DNA of 64,000 nucleotides from Streptomyces filipinensis (GTDB lineage: Bacteria; Actinomycetota; Actinomycetes; Streptomycetales; Streptomycetaceae), in assembly GCF_014649495.1 (NCBI RefSeq), contig NZ_BMTD01000002.1:124001-188000 (forward strand), read 5' to 3'. A program made the translations under genes and the position numbers. The notes below the pieces were generated by a model. That model did not search any database and was not told the DNA's origin. It was given only the letters and a program-made list of their open reading frames with translations. Below are positions 33,348 through 42,700 of this stretch, piece after piece. Position 1 is the stretch's first letter. Every line of letters begins with the position of its first letter.

Positions 33348-34292
33348 TCAGACGAAGCTGCGGGTCGGCAGGGGCTTGCCGTACCACATCTCGATCAGGC
33401 GGGCCGCGATGGAGATGCCGTAGGGCGGCAGCACCTCGCCGGACTCGAAGGCGTCGTGGAGTTCCCCGCGGGAGAACCAGCGGGCCTCGTGGATCTCGTC
33501 GCCGTCGACGTCGATCTCGGTCGAGGTGGCGCGGGCGATGAAGCCGAGCATCAGGCTGGACGGGAAGGGCCAGGGCTGGCTGGCCACGTACTCGACGGTT
33601 CCGACGGTGACGCCGACCTCTTCGGACACCTCGCGGCGCACGGCCTGCTCGATGGACTCGCCGGGTTCGACGAAGCCGGCGAGGGTGGAGAAGCGGCCCT
33701 CGGGCCAGTGGACCTGGCGGCCGAGCAGGATGCGGTCGTCGGCATCGGTGACGGCCATGATCACGGCCGGGTCGGTGCGCGGGTAGTGCTCGGCGCCGCA
33801 GGCCGGGCAGCGGCGGATGTGGCCGGCGGCGGCGATGACCGTGCGTTCGCCGCAGCGGGAGCAGAAGCGGTGGGTGCGCTGCCAGTTCTCCAGGCCGACC
33901 GCGTGCACCATGAGGCCGACGTCGCGCGGCGAGAGCAGCAGCCCGGCCTCGCGCAGCCCGGCCGGGCGCGCGGACTGGTCGATACGGCCGGGCAGCGCGT
34001 CCTTCTGGAGCGCGAAGTAGCTGACGCCTTCCTCGTCGATACCGAGGAAGTAGCGGTGTGCTTCGGTGAGCGGGGCCTCGAAGGAGGGCGTCATGACGAG
34101 TTCGGTCCGGCCGTCCGGTGTCTCGTCGATGAGCACCTGACCGCCGGAGACCACGAAGCAGCGGGTCGTGGGGTGGCTCCACGCCGCCGCGAGCCAGGCC
34201 TCGTCGAGCCGGTGGTGGGCGGCGCGGTCGATGCCGCTCTGGGCGGTCAGCGAGATGGGTCGATCGGCTGTGTCGTCGGTCCAGGTGGTCAC
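33348..34292 (-). CDS. nudC: NAD(+) diphosphatase NudC
   Basis: A 314-aa NudC. It has a zinc ribbon (Cys-Ser-Arg-Cys-Gly and Cys-Pro-Ala-Cys-Gly, about residues 130-150), the Nudix box Gly-Phe-Val-Glu-Pro-Gly-Glu-Ser with Arg-Arg-Glu-Val-Ser-Glu-Glu-Val-Gly, and the diagnostic Ser-Gln-Pro-Trp-Pro-Phe-Pro-Ser motif downstream. It cleaves NAD(H) to NMN(H) and AMP and can remove NAD caps from RNA. The GTG at 34292 has a GGAAG site; the longer open frame upstream is Pro/Arg low complexity. Confidence 0.93.
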   Translation of the reverse strand: MTTWTDDTADRPISLTAQSGIDRAAHHRLDEAWLAAAWSHPTTRCFVVSGGQVLIDETPDGRTELVMTPSFEAPLTEAHRYFLGIDEEGVSYFALQKDALPGRIDQSARPAGLREAGLLLSPRDVGLMVHAVGLENWQRTHRFCSRCGERTVIAAAGHIRRCPACGAEHYPRTDPAVIMAVTDADDRILLGRQVHWPEGRFSTLAGFVEPGESIEQAVRREVSEEVGVTVGTVEYVASQPWPFPSSLMLGFIARATSTEIDVDGDEIHEARWFSRGELHDAFESGEVLPPYGISIAARLIEMWYGKPLPTRSFV

Positions 34293-34446
34293 GGGTACTT
34301 CCAACTCCCCCAGTGCAGCGGTTCGTTCGGCGGGCGGTTCGGCGGTACGTACGGCGGGAGGGCACCGGGCCGGGCGGGGACGGGGCGGCGGGGCGGTCCT
34401 TCCAGTGTGCCCCGCGCGCGGTGCCGTCCCGTACGGCGCCGGCCGG

Positions 34447-35850
34447 TCAGGGCGTGGGACGCCAGTGTTCGGCCAGGTCACCCCAGAGGTAGGCGCTGGT
34501 CTCGACGCCCTTGAGGAGGAGGTCCAGCTCGACCTTCTCGTCGGGGGCGTGCCAGCCGTCGGAGGGTACGGAGATGCCCAGGAAGAGGACCGGGGCGCCG
34601 AGGACTTCCTGGAGGTCGGCGGCGGGTCCCGAGCCGCCTTCGCGGGTGAAGCGGACCGGCTTCTCGAAGGCGCGGCCCATGGCGCGGGCCACGGACCGCA
34701 GCGCGGGATGGTCGAGCGGGGTCAGGCACGGGCGGGTGGCCGAGCCGAAGCTGATCTCGTGCCAGATCCCGGCGGGCACCTGGGCCTCGGCCCAGGCGCG
34801 GACGGCCTTTTCGAGGTGGTCGGGGTCCTGGCCGGCGACCAGCCGGAAGGACAGCTTGACCATGGCCGAGGACGGGATGATCGTCTTGCTGCCGGGGCCC
34901 TGGTAGCCGCCGCCGATGCCGTTGACCTCGGCGGTCGGGCGGGCCCAGATCCGTTCGAGGGTGCTGTATCCGGCCTCGCCGTGGGTGGCGTGGGACTTGG
35001 CGGTGGCCAGCCAGCGGTCCTCGTCGAAGGGCAGCTCGGCGAACAGTTCGCGTTCGCGGTCGGTGAGCTCGACGATGCCGTCGTAGAAGCCGGGGATCGC
35101 CACGCGCGCGTGCTCGTCGTGCAGGGCGGCGACCAGGCGGGCGGCCGCGGTGGCCGGGTTGGGCACGGCGCCGCCGAAGGAGCCGGAGTGGATGTCCTGG
35201 TCGGGGCCGTAGAGGCGGATCTCGCACTCGGCGAGGCCGCGCATGCCGGTGCACACCGTCGGGGTGTCCTCGGACCACATGCCGGTGTCGGAGACGATCA
35301 CGGCGTCGGCGGCGAGCCGCTGCGCGTGTGCTTCGACTAGCGCACGGAAGTGCGGGGAGCCGGATTCCTCCTCGCCCTCGATCAACAGCTTCAGGTGGAC
35401 CGCGGGGGCGGTGCGGCCGGTGGCGGCGAGGTGGGCGCGGACGCCGAGTGTGTGGAAGAACACCTGGCCCTTGTCGTCGGCGGCCCCGCGCGCGTACAGC
35501 CGGTTCCCGCGGACGACCGGCTCGAAGGGGTCGCTGTTCCAGCCGTCCTCGCGGGCGGCGGGCTGCACGTCGTGGTGGCCGTAGACGAGGACGGTCGGTG
35601 CGTCGGGGTCGTCGGACGGCCATTCGGCGAAGACGGCCGGGGCGCCGGGGGTCGGCCAGACCTCGGCGGTCGGGAAGCCGGTCTCCGTCAGCTTGGCGGC
35701 GAGCCAGTCGGCGCTGCGCCGTACGTCGGGCGCGTGGTCGGGCTGGGCCGACACGGAGGGGATGCGCAGCCATGCGGTGAGGTCGTCGAGGAAGGCGGCG
35801 CGGTGCTGCTCGATGTACGTGCGGACGGCGCTGTCCGGGGTCTGGCTCAT
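34447..35850 (-). CDS. M20-family dipeptidase/metallopeptidase
   Basis: A 467-aa zinc peptidase of the M20 family. The metal ligands are in Tyr-Gly-His-His-Asp-Val-Gln-Pro (first His/Asp), Gly-Ala-Ala-Asp-Asp-Lys-Gly (bridging Asp), Ile-Glu-Gly-Glu-Glu-Glu-Ser-Gly (catalytic Glu and ligand) and a late His-Ala-Pro-Asp-Glu-Lys (last His). The lid/dimerisation domain lies between. It is cytosolic, with no signal peptide, and should cleave dipeptides or short peptides. The ATG at 35850 is chosen; the ribosome binding site is weak (TAGG). It ends 154 nt before nudC on the same strand. Confidence 0.9.
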   Translation of the reverse strand: MSQTPDSAVRTYIEQHRAAFLDDLTAWLRIPSVSAQPDHAPDVRRSADWLAAKLTETGFPTAEVWPTPGAPAVFAEWPSDDPDAPTVLVYGHHDVQPAAREDGWNSDPFEPVVRGNRLYARGAADDKGQVFFHTLGVRAHLAATGRTAPAVHLKLLIEGEEESGSPHFRALVEAHAQRLAADAVIVSDTGMWSEDTPTVCTGMRGLAECEIRLYGPDQDIHSGSFGGAVPNPATAAARLVAALHDEHARVAIPGFYDGIVELTDRERELFAELPFDEDRWLATAKSHATHGEAGYSTLERIWARPTAEVNGIGGGYQGPGSKTIIPSSAMVKLSFRLVAGQDPDHLEKAVRAWAEAQVPAGIWHEISFGSATRPCLTPLDHPALRSVARAMGRAFEKPVRFTREGGSGPAADLQEVLGAPVLFLGISVPSDGWHAPDEKVELDLLLKGVETSAYLWGDLAEHWRPTP

Positions 35851-35897
35851 GCTCACGAGCCTATCGGCCCGTACGGACATCCTCGGCGGGCGGTTCG

Positions 35898-38800
35898 TCA
35901 CACTCGGCCCGTCGGGTGCGCCGCTTCGGCGTCTTCCGTGAGGAGCCGTTCCAGGGCGGTCCGGTCGGGGAGGTCCCGGGGGCGTACGACCTCGCCGCTG
36001 CGCACGTACAGGAAGGCGGCCGTCACCGATTCCAGCGGTACGCCCTGCTGCTCGGCCCAGGCCAGGCGGTACACGGCGAGCTGCAGGGGGTCGGCGGTGC
36101 GGGTGCGGCTGGTCTTCCAGTCGACGATCTCGTACGTCGCCTCGTGGCCGTCGTCCAGCTGGTAGACCGCGTCGATACGGCCCCGGACGACGCGGCCGGC
36201 GAGGGTGAGCTGGAAGGGGGCTTCGACCCGGTAGGGGGTGCGCCGGGCGTACTCGCTGCGTTCGAAGGCCTCCTTGAGGGCTTCCAGGTCGTGTTCGTCG
36301 GCGATCTCGGCGTCGCTGCCGGGCAGCTCGTCCGGTTCCAGCAGGGGCAGTGTCAGTTCCTCGAAGCGGGCTTCGACCCAGGCGTGGAACCGGGTGCCCC
36401 GGCGTGCGGCCGGTTGCGGGGGGCGTGGCATGGGGCGCGCGAGTTCCTGCGCGAACCCGTCCGGGTCCTCGGCCAGGCGCAGCAGCTGGGACGCGGTGAG
36501 CGTGACGGGCAGCGGGACGTCGGTGACGGCCTGCCGGGCCCGCAGCAGCTCTCCGGTGAGCGCGTCCAGGTCACGGTCCCAGGAGGCGAGGGTGCGGGCT
36601 TCCTCGGGGGTGAGGCCGGGGTCGTGCCGCGGCTCGGCGGGGCGGGGGTGGCGCGGCGGGGCGGGTGCCTGCCGCGGGACCGTCGGCCGGCGGGTGCTCC
36701 AGGCGTCCCGGTCGGCGGGGGCGGGGGTGTCGGAGGCGGGGGTGTCCGCGTCGTACGGCGCCTCCCTGTCGTCAGGAGCGTCCGTGTCGTGCGGGAAGTC
36801 CCCGCCGGGCTCGCCGTAGGGGACGTCGTCACCGTCGTGGGGGAAGCCGTCCCCGAAGGGGGACTCCTCCCCGCCGTGGTCGTGGTCGTGGGGGAGGCCC
36901 CCGTCGTACGGCTCCTCGGCGTAGGGGTCGTCCTCCGGGGGTGGGGGCCAGTCCGGGTCGTCGACGGCGGCGGGGTCGTGCGTGGCCTGCGGGTGGCCGG
37001 TGTCCTGGGCGGCGAGGGCGTCCAGGTGGGCGAGGACGGTGTCGGCGGCCGCTCGGCGGCGGGCCAGAGCGGCGTCGTCCAGCGGGAGCGGCCACACCTG
37101 GTCGGCGCCGGCCGTGTGCAGGGCGGGGTTCTCCTCGTCCTCGGCGGGCTCGTCGGCCCACGCCTCGATCTCGCCGTGGCCGGCGGCGCAGTGGTCGTAC
37201 AGGGCCTGGAGGAAGTCGGAGGGGCCGCGCGGCTTCTTCTGGCTGGGCCCCCACCAGTGGCCGGAGCCGAGCAGGAGGGAGCGGGGGCGCGTGAAGGTGA
37301 CGTAGCCGAGGCGCAGCTCCTCGGTGTGCTGGTGCTCCTTCATGGCCTCGTGGAAGGCCTTCATGCCGCGCGCGTCCCAGCTGTCGGCGTCGGGCAGGGT
37401 GTCCGCGTCGCCGCGCAGCGCGTGCGGCACCACCTTGGCCTGCGCGGTCCACTTCTCGCGGCCCTGAGCGCTGGGGAAGGTGCCCTTGACCAGTCCGGGG
37501 ACGGCCACGACGTCCCACTCCAGGCCCTTGGACTTGTGGGCGGTGAGCACCTTGACCGTGTTCTCGCCGCCGGGCAGGGCGTTGTCGAGGCCCTTCTCGT
37601 ACTGCGCGGCGGTGCGCAGGAAGCCGAGGAAGGCCAGCAGGGTCGCTTCCGCGTCGCTCGCCGCGAAGGAGGCGGCGACGTCCAGGAAGTTGGACAGGGT
37701 CTCGCGGCGGCGGGCGGCCAGGGCGTGCGGGGACGCCGACAGCTCCACCTCCAGGCCGGTGACGGTGAGGACGCGGTGCAGGACGTCCATGAGCGGGTCG
37801 GACAGCGAACGGCGCAGGTCGCGCAGCTCGGTGGCCAGGCGGGCGAAGCGCACGCGCGCGTCGCGCGAGAACGGCAGCCCGTCGTCCGGGCCCTCGTCGT
37901 CCAGGGGGCCTTCGAGGAAGGTGTCCAGCGCGTCCGCGAGCGATATCACCTCGGCCGGGTCGACCCCTTCGACGGCCGCGGCGAGCCGGCGGTCCGGGTC
38001 GTCGGTGTCGTCCACGCGCGCGTGCGCGACGAGCAGGCGGGCGCGGCGGCCGAGCAACGCGAGGTCGCGGGGGCCGATGCGCCAGCGCGGGCCGGTCAGC
38101 AGGCGCACCAGGGAGGCGTTGGCGCCGGGGTCCTGCAGGACCTCGCACACGGCGACGAGGTCGGCGACCTCGGGCAGGTGCAGCAGCCCGGACAGGCCGA
38201 CCACCTCGACGGGGATGTCGCGGGCCACGAGGGCGCCCTGGATCTCGGCGAAGTCGGTCGCCGTGCGGCACAGGACGGCGATCTCGCCGGGGGCCGTGCC
38301 GGTGTGCACGAGGTGCGCGAGGGACTCGGCGATCCAGTCGATCTCCTCGGCGTGGGTGCGCAGCAGGGCGCAGCGGACCGTGCCGTCGTACTCGGCGCCG
38401 GGGGCGGGGCGGAGCGCCTGCACGCCCGCGTGCATGGCGCGCAGCGGCTCGGCGAGGCGGTTGGCGAGGTCGAGGAGGCGGCCGCCGCTGCGGCGGTTCT
38501 CACTGAGCGCCTGCCGGGTGGCGGGCCGGCCGTCGGGGCGCGCGAAGTGCGCCGGGAAGTCGTCCAGGTTGGCGACGGAGGCCCCGCGCCAGCCGTAGAT
38601 GGCCTGGCAGGGGTCGCCGACGGCGGTCACCGGATGCCCCGTCCCGCTGCCGAACAGGCCCGCCAGGAGGACGCGCTGGGCCACGGAGGTGTCCTGGTAC
38701 TCGTCCAGGAGCACCACGCGGAACTCCTCGCGCAGCAGCCGGCCGACCTCGGGGATGCGGGCGAGGCGGGCGGACAGGGCGATCTGGTCGCCGAAGTCGA

Positions 38801-39512
38801 GCAGGTCGCGTTCGCGTTTGGCGGTCCGGTAGCGCCGGACGAGGTCGGCCAGCTCCCGGCGGGCGGCGGCCGTCTCGGGGACCCTGCGCAGGTCGGCGTT
38901 GGTGAGTCTGGCGTCCTGCAGGGTGTGCAGCAGGTCCGCGTCCCAGGCGCGCAGTTCGTCGGGGTCGACGAGGTGCTCGGCGAGTTCGGAGTCGAGCGCG
39001 AGCAGGTCGCTGACGAGGTCGGCGAAGGAGCGCGTGAGCGCCGGGTAGGGGCCGGGGGCCTCGCGCAGCACGCGCGCGGCGAGCTGGTAGCGGGTGGCGT
39101 CGGCGAGCAGCCGGGAGGTGGGCTCCAGGCCGAGGCGCAGGCCGTGGTCGGTCAGCAGGCGGCCGGCGAAGGAGTGGTAGGTGGAGATCACCGGCTCGCC
39201 GGGCGGGTCGGCCGGGTCGATGGCGTCCGGATCGGTGACGCCGGCCTGGACCAGCGCCTTGCGGACGCGTTCGGCGAGCTCACCGGCGGCCTTGTTGGTG
39301 AAGGTCAGGCCGAGGACCTGTTCGGGGGCGACCTGGCCGGTGCCGACCAGCCAGACCACGCGGGCGGCCATCACGGTGGTCTTGCCCGACCCGGCTCCGG
39401 CCACGATCACCTGCGGGGCGGGCGGCGCGGTGATGCAAGCCGTCTGCTCCGGGGTGAACGGGATACCGAGGAGCTCTTTGAGCTGCTCGGGGTCGGTGAT
39501 ACGGGCGGGCAT
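35898..39512 (-). CDS. adnB: AdnB-like UvrD helicase/RecB nuclease fusion
   Basis: A 1204-aa protein. The N-terminal SF1A motor has Val-Ala-Gly-Ala-Gly-Ser-Gly-Lys-Thr, Asp-Glu-Tyr-Gln-Asp-Thr, Cys-Gln-Ala-Ile-Tyr-Gly-Trp-Arg and Ala-His-Lys-Ser-Lys-Gly-Leu-Glu-Trp. An acidic Asp/Pro/Gly/His linker of about 85 residues follows (around 840-930). The C-terminal PD-(D/E)xK nuclease has Gly-Arg-Ile-Asp-Ala-Val, Ile-Val-Asp-Trp-Lys-Thr and Gln-Leu-Ala-Val-Tyr-Arg, without the cysteine staple. It pairs with the upstream AdnA-like protein to resect double-strand breaks. The ATG at 39512 has no clear ribosome binding site. I assign B rather than A by position relative to mycobacteria. Confidence 0.85.
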   Translation of the reverse strand: MPARITDPEQLKELLGIPFTPEQTACITAPPAPQVIVAGAGSGKTTVMAARVVWLVGTGQVAPEQVLGLTFTNKAAGELAERVRKALVQAGVTDPDAIDPADPPGEPVISTYHSFAGRLLTDHGLRLGLEPTSRLLADATRYQLAARVLREAPGPYPALTRSFADLVSDLLALDSELAEHLVDPDELRAWDADLLHTLQDARLTNADLRRVPETAAARRELADLVRRYRTAKRERDLLDFGDQIALSARLARIPEVGRLLREEFRVVLLDEYQDTSVAQRVLLAGLFGSGTGHPVTAVGDPCQAIYGWRGASVANLDDFPAHFARPDGRPATRQALSENRRSGGRLLDLANRLAEPLRAMHAGVQALRPAPGAEYDGTVRCALLRTHAEEIDWIAESLAHLVHTGTAPGEIAVLCRTATDFAEIQGALVARDIPVEVVGLSGLLHLPEVADLVAVCEVLQDPGANASLVRLLTGPRWRIGPRDLALLGRRARLLVAHARVDDTDDPDRRLAAAVEGVDPAEVISLADALDTFLEGPLDDEGPDDGLPFSRDARVRFARLATELRDLRRSLSDPLMDVLHRVLTVTGLEVELSASPHALAARRRETLSNFLDVAASFAASDAEATLLAFLGFLRTAAQYEKGLDNALPGGENTVKVLTAHKSKGLEWDVVAVPGLVKGTFPSAQGREKWTAQAKVVPHALRGDADTLPDADSWDARGMKAFHEAMKEHQHTEELRLGYVTFTRPRSLLLGSGHWWGPSQKKPRGPSDFLQALYDHCAAGHGEIEAWADEPAEDEENPALHTAGADQVWPLPLDDAALARRRAAADTVLAHLDALAAQDTGHPQATHDPAAVDDPDWPPPPEDDPYAEEPYDGGLPHDHDHGGEESPFGDGFPHDGDDVPYGEPGGDFPHDTDAPDDREAPYDADTPASDTPAPADRDAWSTRRPTVPRQAPAPPRHPRPAEPRHDPGLTPEEARTLASWDRDLDALTGELLRARQAVTDVPLPVTLTASQLLRLAEDPDGFAQELARPMPRPPQPAARRGTRFHAWVEARFEELTLPLLEPDELPGSDAEIADEHDLEALKEAFERSEYARRTPYRVEAPFQLTLAGRVVRGRIDAVYQLDDGHEATYEIVDWKTSRTRTADPLQLAVYRLAWAEQQGVPLESVTAAFLYVRSGEVVRPRDLPDRTALERLLTEDAEAAHPTGRV

Positions 39513-39625
39513 GTCGGGAAAGGCTAGCGGCGGGCACTGACAGCCGAGGACACATTGACCCCTCGTGACGGAAGAAGCGCAGGTCAGCACGTGTGGTGCT
39601 GTACGTCACCCTCGCGCCCGCCCAC

Positions 39626-39711
39626 GTCACCCGAGCGCTCGCCCATGTTCACCCTGGCACTCGCGTAGGTCACCCGAGCGCTCGCCCACGTCCACCCGGG
39701 CACTCGCGTAC
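39626..39711. repeat. 43-bp tandem repeat between adnA and adnB
   Basis: Two adjacent 43-bp copies (39626-39668 and 39669-39711), each beginning GTCACCCGAGCGCTCGCCC and differing at about four positions, followed by degenerate partial copies beginning GTCACCC to about 39770. They fill most of the 267-nt gap between the stop of adnA and the start of adnB. No gene is visible in this gap. Confidence 0.85.
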
Positions 39712-39779
39712 GTCACCCACGCGCGCCGCCCGTACGTCACCCGTGCGCCCGGGTTCGTCATCCAGGCGCCCGGGGCCGC

Positions 39780-42700
39780 TCACTCGACCACGTGCCGTCC
39801 CTCGGGCCGGGCGCTGCACGAGGCGCGGAACGCGCAGTGCGTGCAGTGCTGGCCGGTGTGCGGGGCGAACCGCTCGTCGAGGACCTTGCCCGCGGCGGTG
39901 GCCAGCAGTTCGCCGACCCACTCCCCCGACAGCGGCTCCTGGGTCTGCACCTTCGGCAGGCTGTCGCCGCCGTCGCGTTTGGCGGCGCCCTGCCGGAGGT
40001 GCACCAGTTCCGCGCCGCCGGGTTCGGGGCGTACGCCGTCGTGGGTCTCGTCGACGGCGCCCTCGCGGACGGCGAGCTGGTAGACGGCGAGCTGGGGGTG
40101 GCGGGCCACCTCGGCGGCGCTGGGCGCCTGTTTGCCGGTCTTGAAGTCCACCACGTAGGCGCGCCCCTCGCCGTCCGTCTCGACGCGGTCCATCTGACCG
40201 CGGATGCGGACCTGGTAGTCGCCCGCCGCGAGGGTGACGTCGAAGTCCTGCTCGCTCGCCACCACGGTGCGCCCGGTGCGGTCCAGGACATGCCAGTTCA
40301 GGAAGCGTTCCAGCGCCACGCGCGCGTTGTCCTTCTCCTGCCGGGACTTCCAGGGCGCGTCGAAGACGAGAGCGTTCCACACCGAGTCCAGGCGTTCCAT
40401 CAGCACGTCGAGGTCGGCGGGGGTACGGCCGGAGGCGACCTCGTCGGCGAGGACGTGGACGACGTTGCCGAAGCCCTGCGCGGTGGTGGCCGGGGCGTCG
40501 GCCTTCACCTCGCGGCCGAGGAACCACTGGAGCGCACAGGTGTTGGCGAGCTGGTCGAGGGCGCTGCCGGAGAGCACGACGGGCCGGTCGCGGTGGCGCA
40601 GCGGCACCTTGCTCTCGGTCGGGTCGTACATGCCCCACCACCGGTAGGGGTGCGCGGAGGGCACCAGCGGGCGGCCGTCCTCGTCGGTGAGGGCGGCGAG
40701 CCGGGCCAGGCGGCGGGCGGCGGCCTGGCGCAGGGCGGCGGACGCGCGCGGGTCGACCGTGGTGGCGCGCAGCTCGGCGACGAGCGCGGCCACGGACAGC
40801 GGGCGGCGGGGGCGTCCGGTGACGTCACGGGGCTCGACGCCGAGCTCGGTCAGGAAGCGGGACGGCTGGTCGCCGTCGTCGGCCGGTGCCTTCACCGCGG
40901 TCACGACGAGGCGTTCACGCGCGCGCGTGGCGGCGACGTAGAACAGTCGGCGCTCCTCGGCGAGCAGCGCCCCGGGGGTGAGCGGTTCGGCGAGGCCGTC
41001 GCGGCCGATGCGGTCGGCCTCCAGCAGGGAGCCGCGGCGGCGCAGGTCGGGCCACAGGCCCTCCTGGACGCCGGCGACCACGACCAGTCGCCACTCCAGG
41101 CCCTTGGAGCGGTGCGCGGTCATCAGGCGGACGGCGTCGGGACGTACCGCACGGCGCGTGAGCGTGTCGGCGGCGATGTCCTCGGCCTCGACCTCCTCCA
41201 GGAAGTTCAGCGCGCCGCGGCCTCCGGTGCGCTCCTCCGCGCGCGCGGCGGTGGCGAACAGCGCGCACACGGCGTCCAGGTCGCGGTCGGCGTTTCGGCC
41301 GGCCGCGCCGCCGCGCCGGGCGGACCGCTCCAGGCGCGCGGGCCACGGCGTGCCCTCCCACAGGTCCCACAGCGCCTCCTCGGCCGTACCGCCGCCGGCC
41401 AGGCGTTCGCGGGCCTTGCGGAGCAGCGCGCCGAGGCGCTGCGCGCCGCGCGCGTACGCCGGGTCGTGCACGGCCAGGCGCTCGGGTTCGGCGAGTGCCT
41501 GGGCGAGCAGGACGTCGGAGGGGGGCGGCAGGGGGTTGCCGGCCGCGCGCTCCTCCTCGCGCAGGGCACGTCCGAGGCGGCGCAGGTCGGCCGGGTCCAT
41601 GCCGGCGAGCGGGGAGGCGAGCAGGGTGAGCGCGGTCTCGGTGTCGAGCCAGGAGGCGGCGTCCGGGGCCTGCCCGACGGCCTCTTCCGGAGCGGCGTCC
41701 GCGGTGGCCGGTTCGTCCGGCCCAGCACCCACGACGGCGGGCCTCTCCAGCCCGGCCCCCACGACGGCGGACTCCTCCAGTCCAGCACCCCCGGCAACGG
41801 ACTCCTCCATCCCGGCACCCGCGGCGGAGGGCCCCTCCAGCCCGACGCCCCTGGCGGGGGGCTCCCCCAGTCCAGCACCCCCGGCAACGGACTCCTCCAG
41901 CCCAGCACCCGCGGTAGCGGACTCCGGGGTCGCGCTGTTCTTCTCGTGGGTGCCTGCCTCCGCCGTGGCCACCGCGCGCAGGGCCGCGAGCAGCGGGGCC
42001 ACCGCCGGCTCGTGGCGCAGGGGCAGCTCGTCGCCGTCGATGTCGAGCGGGACGCCGGCCGCGGTGAGGGCGCGGCGCAGGGTCGGCAGGGTGCGGGATC
42101 CGGCCCGGACCAGGACGGCCATGTCGCTCCAGGCGACGCCGTCCTCCAGGTGCGCGCGGCGCAGGATGTCGGCGATGTTGTCCAGCTCCGTGCCGGACGT
42201 CGGGTACGTGTAGACCTCGACGCGGCCCCCGTCCCGTACGGCGGCCGGCTCGCGGTGGGCACGGACCGTGTCGGCGGGCAGCCGGGTCAGGGGCATGCGC
42301 CGGGTGATCAGGCGGGTGGCGGCCAGCAGGGCGGCGCCGGAGCGGCGGGAGGTGCGCAGCACCTCGACGGGCGCGGGACGGCCGTCCACGCGCGCGAAGG
42401 CCGCCGGGAAGTCGAGGATGCCGTTCACGTCGGCGCCGCGGAAGGTGTAGATCGACTGGTCGGGGTCGCCGAGGGCGATCAGGGTGCGCCCGCCGCCGGC
42501 CAGCGCGTGCAGGAGCCGTACCTGGGCGGGGTCGGTGTCCTGGTACTCGTCGACGTACACGGCGTCGTACCGGGCGGCGAGCCGTGCGGCGGTCTCCGGA
42601 CGGTGGGCGAGCAGGACGGCGCGGTGGACCAGTTCCGCGTAGTCGATCACGCCCTGCATGTCGAGCACGTCGAGGTACTCGGCGAGGAAACCGGCGGCGG

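Noticed and set aside
35916..39527. 1203-codon plus-strand frame opposite adnB (and the similar one opposite adnA, 39792-43421)
   Set aside because: Both are exact antisense shadows of long helicase-nuclease genes and have no domain of their own.
39600..39780. CRISPR-like array
   Set aside because: The 43-bp units are directly adjacent without spacers and diverge quickly; there are no cas genes in the window.
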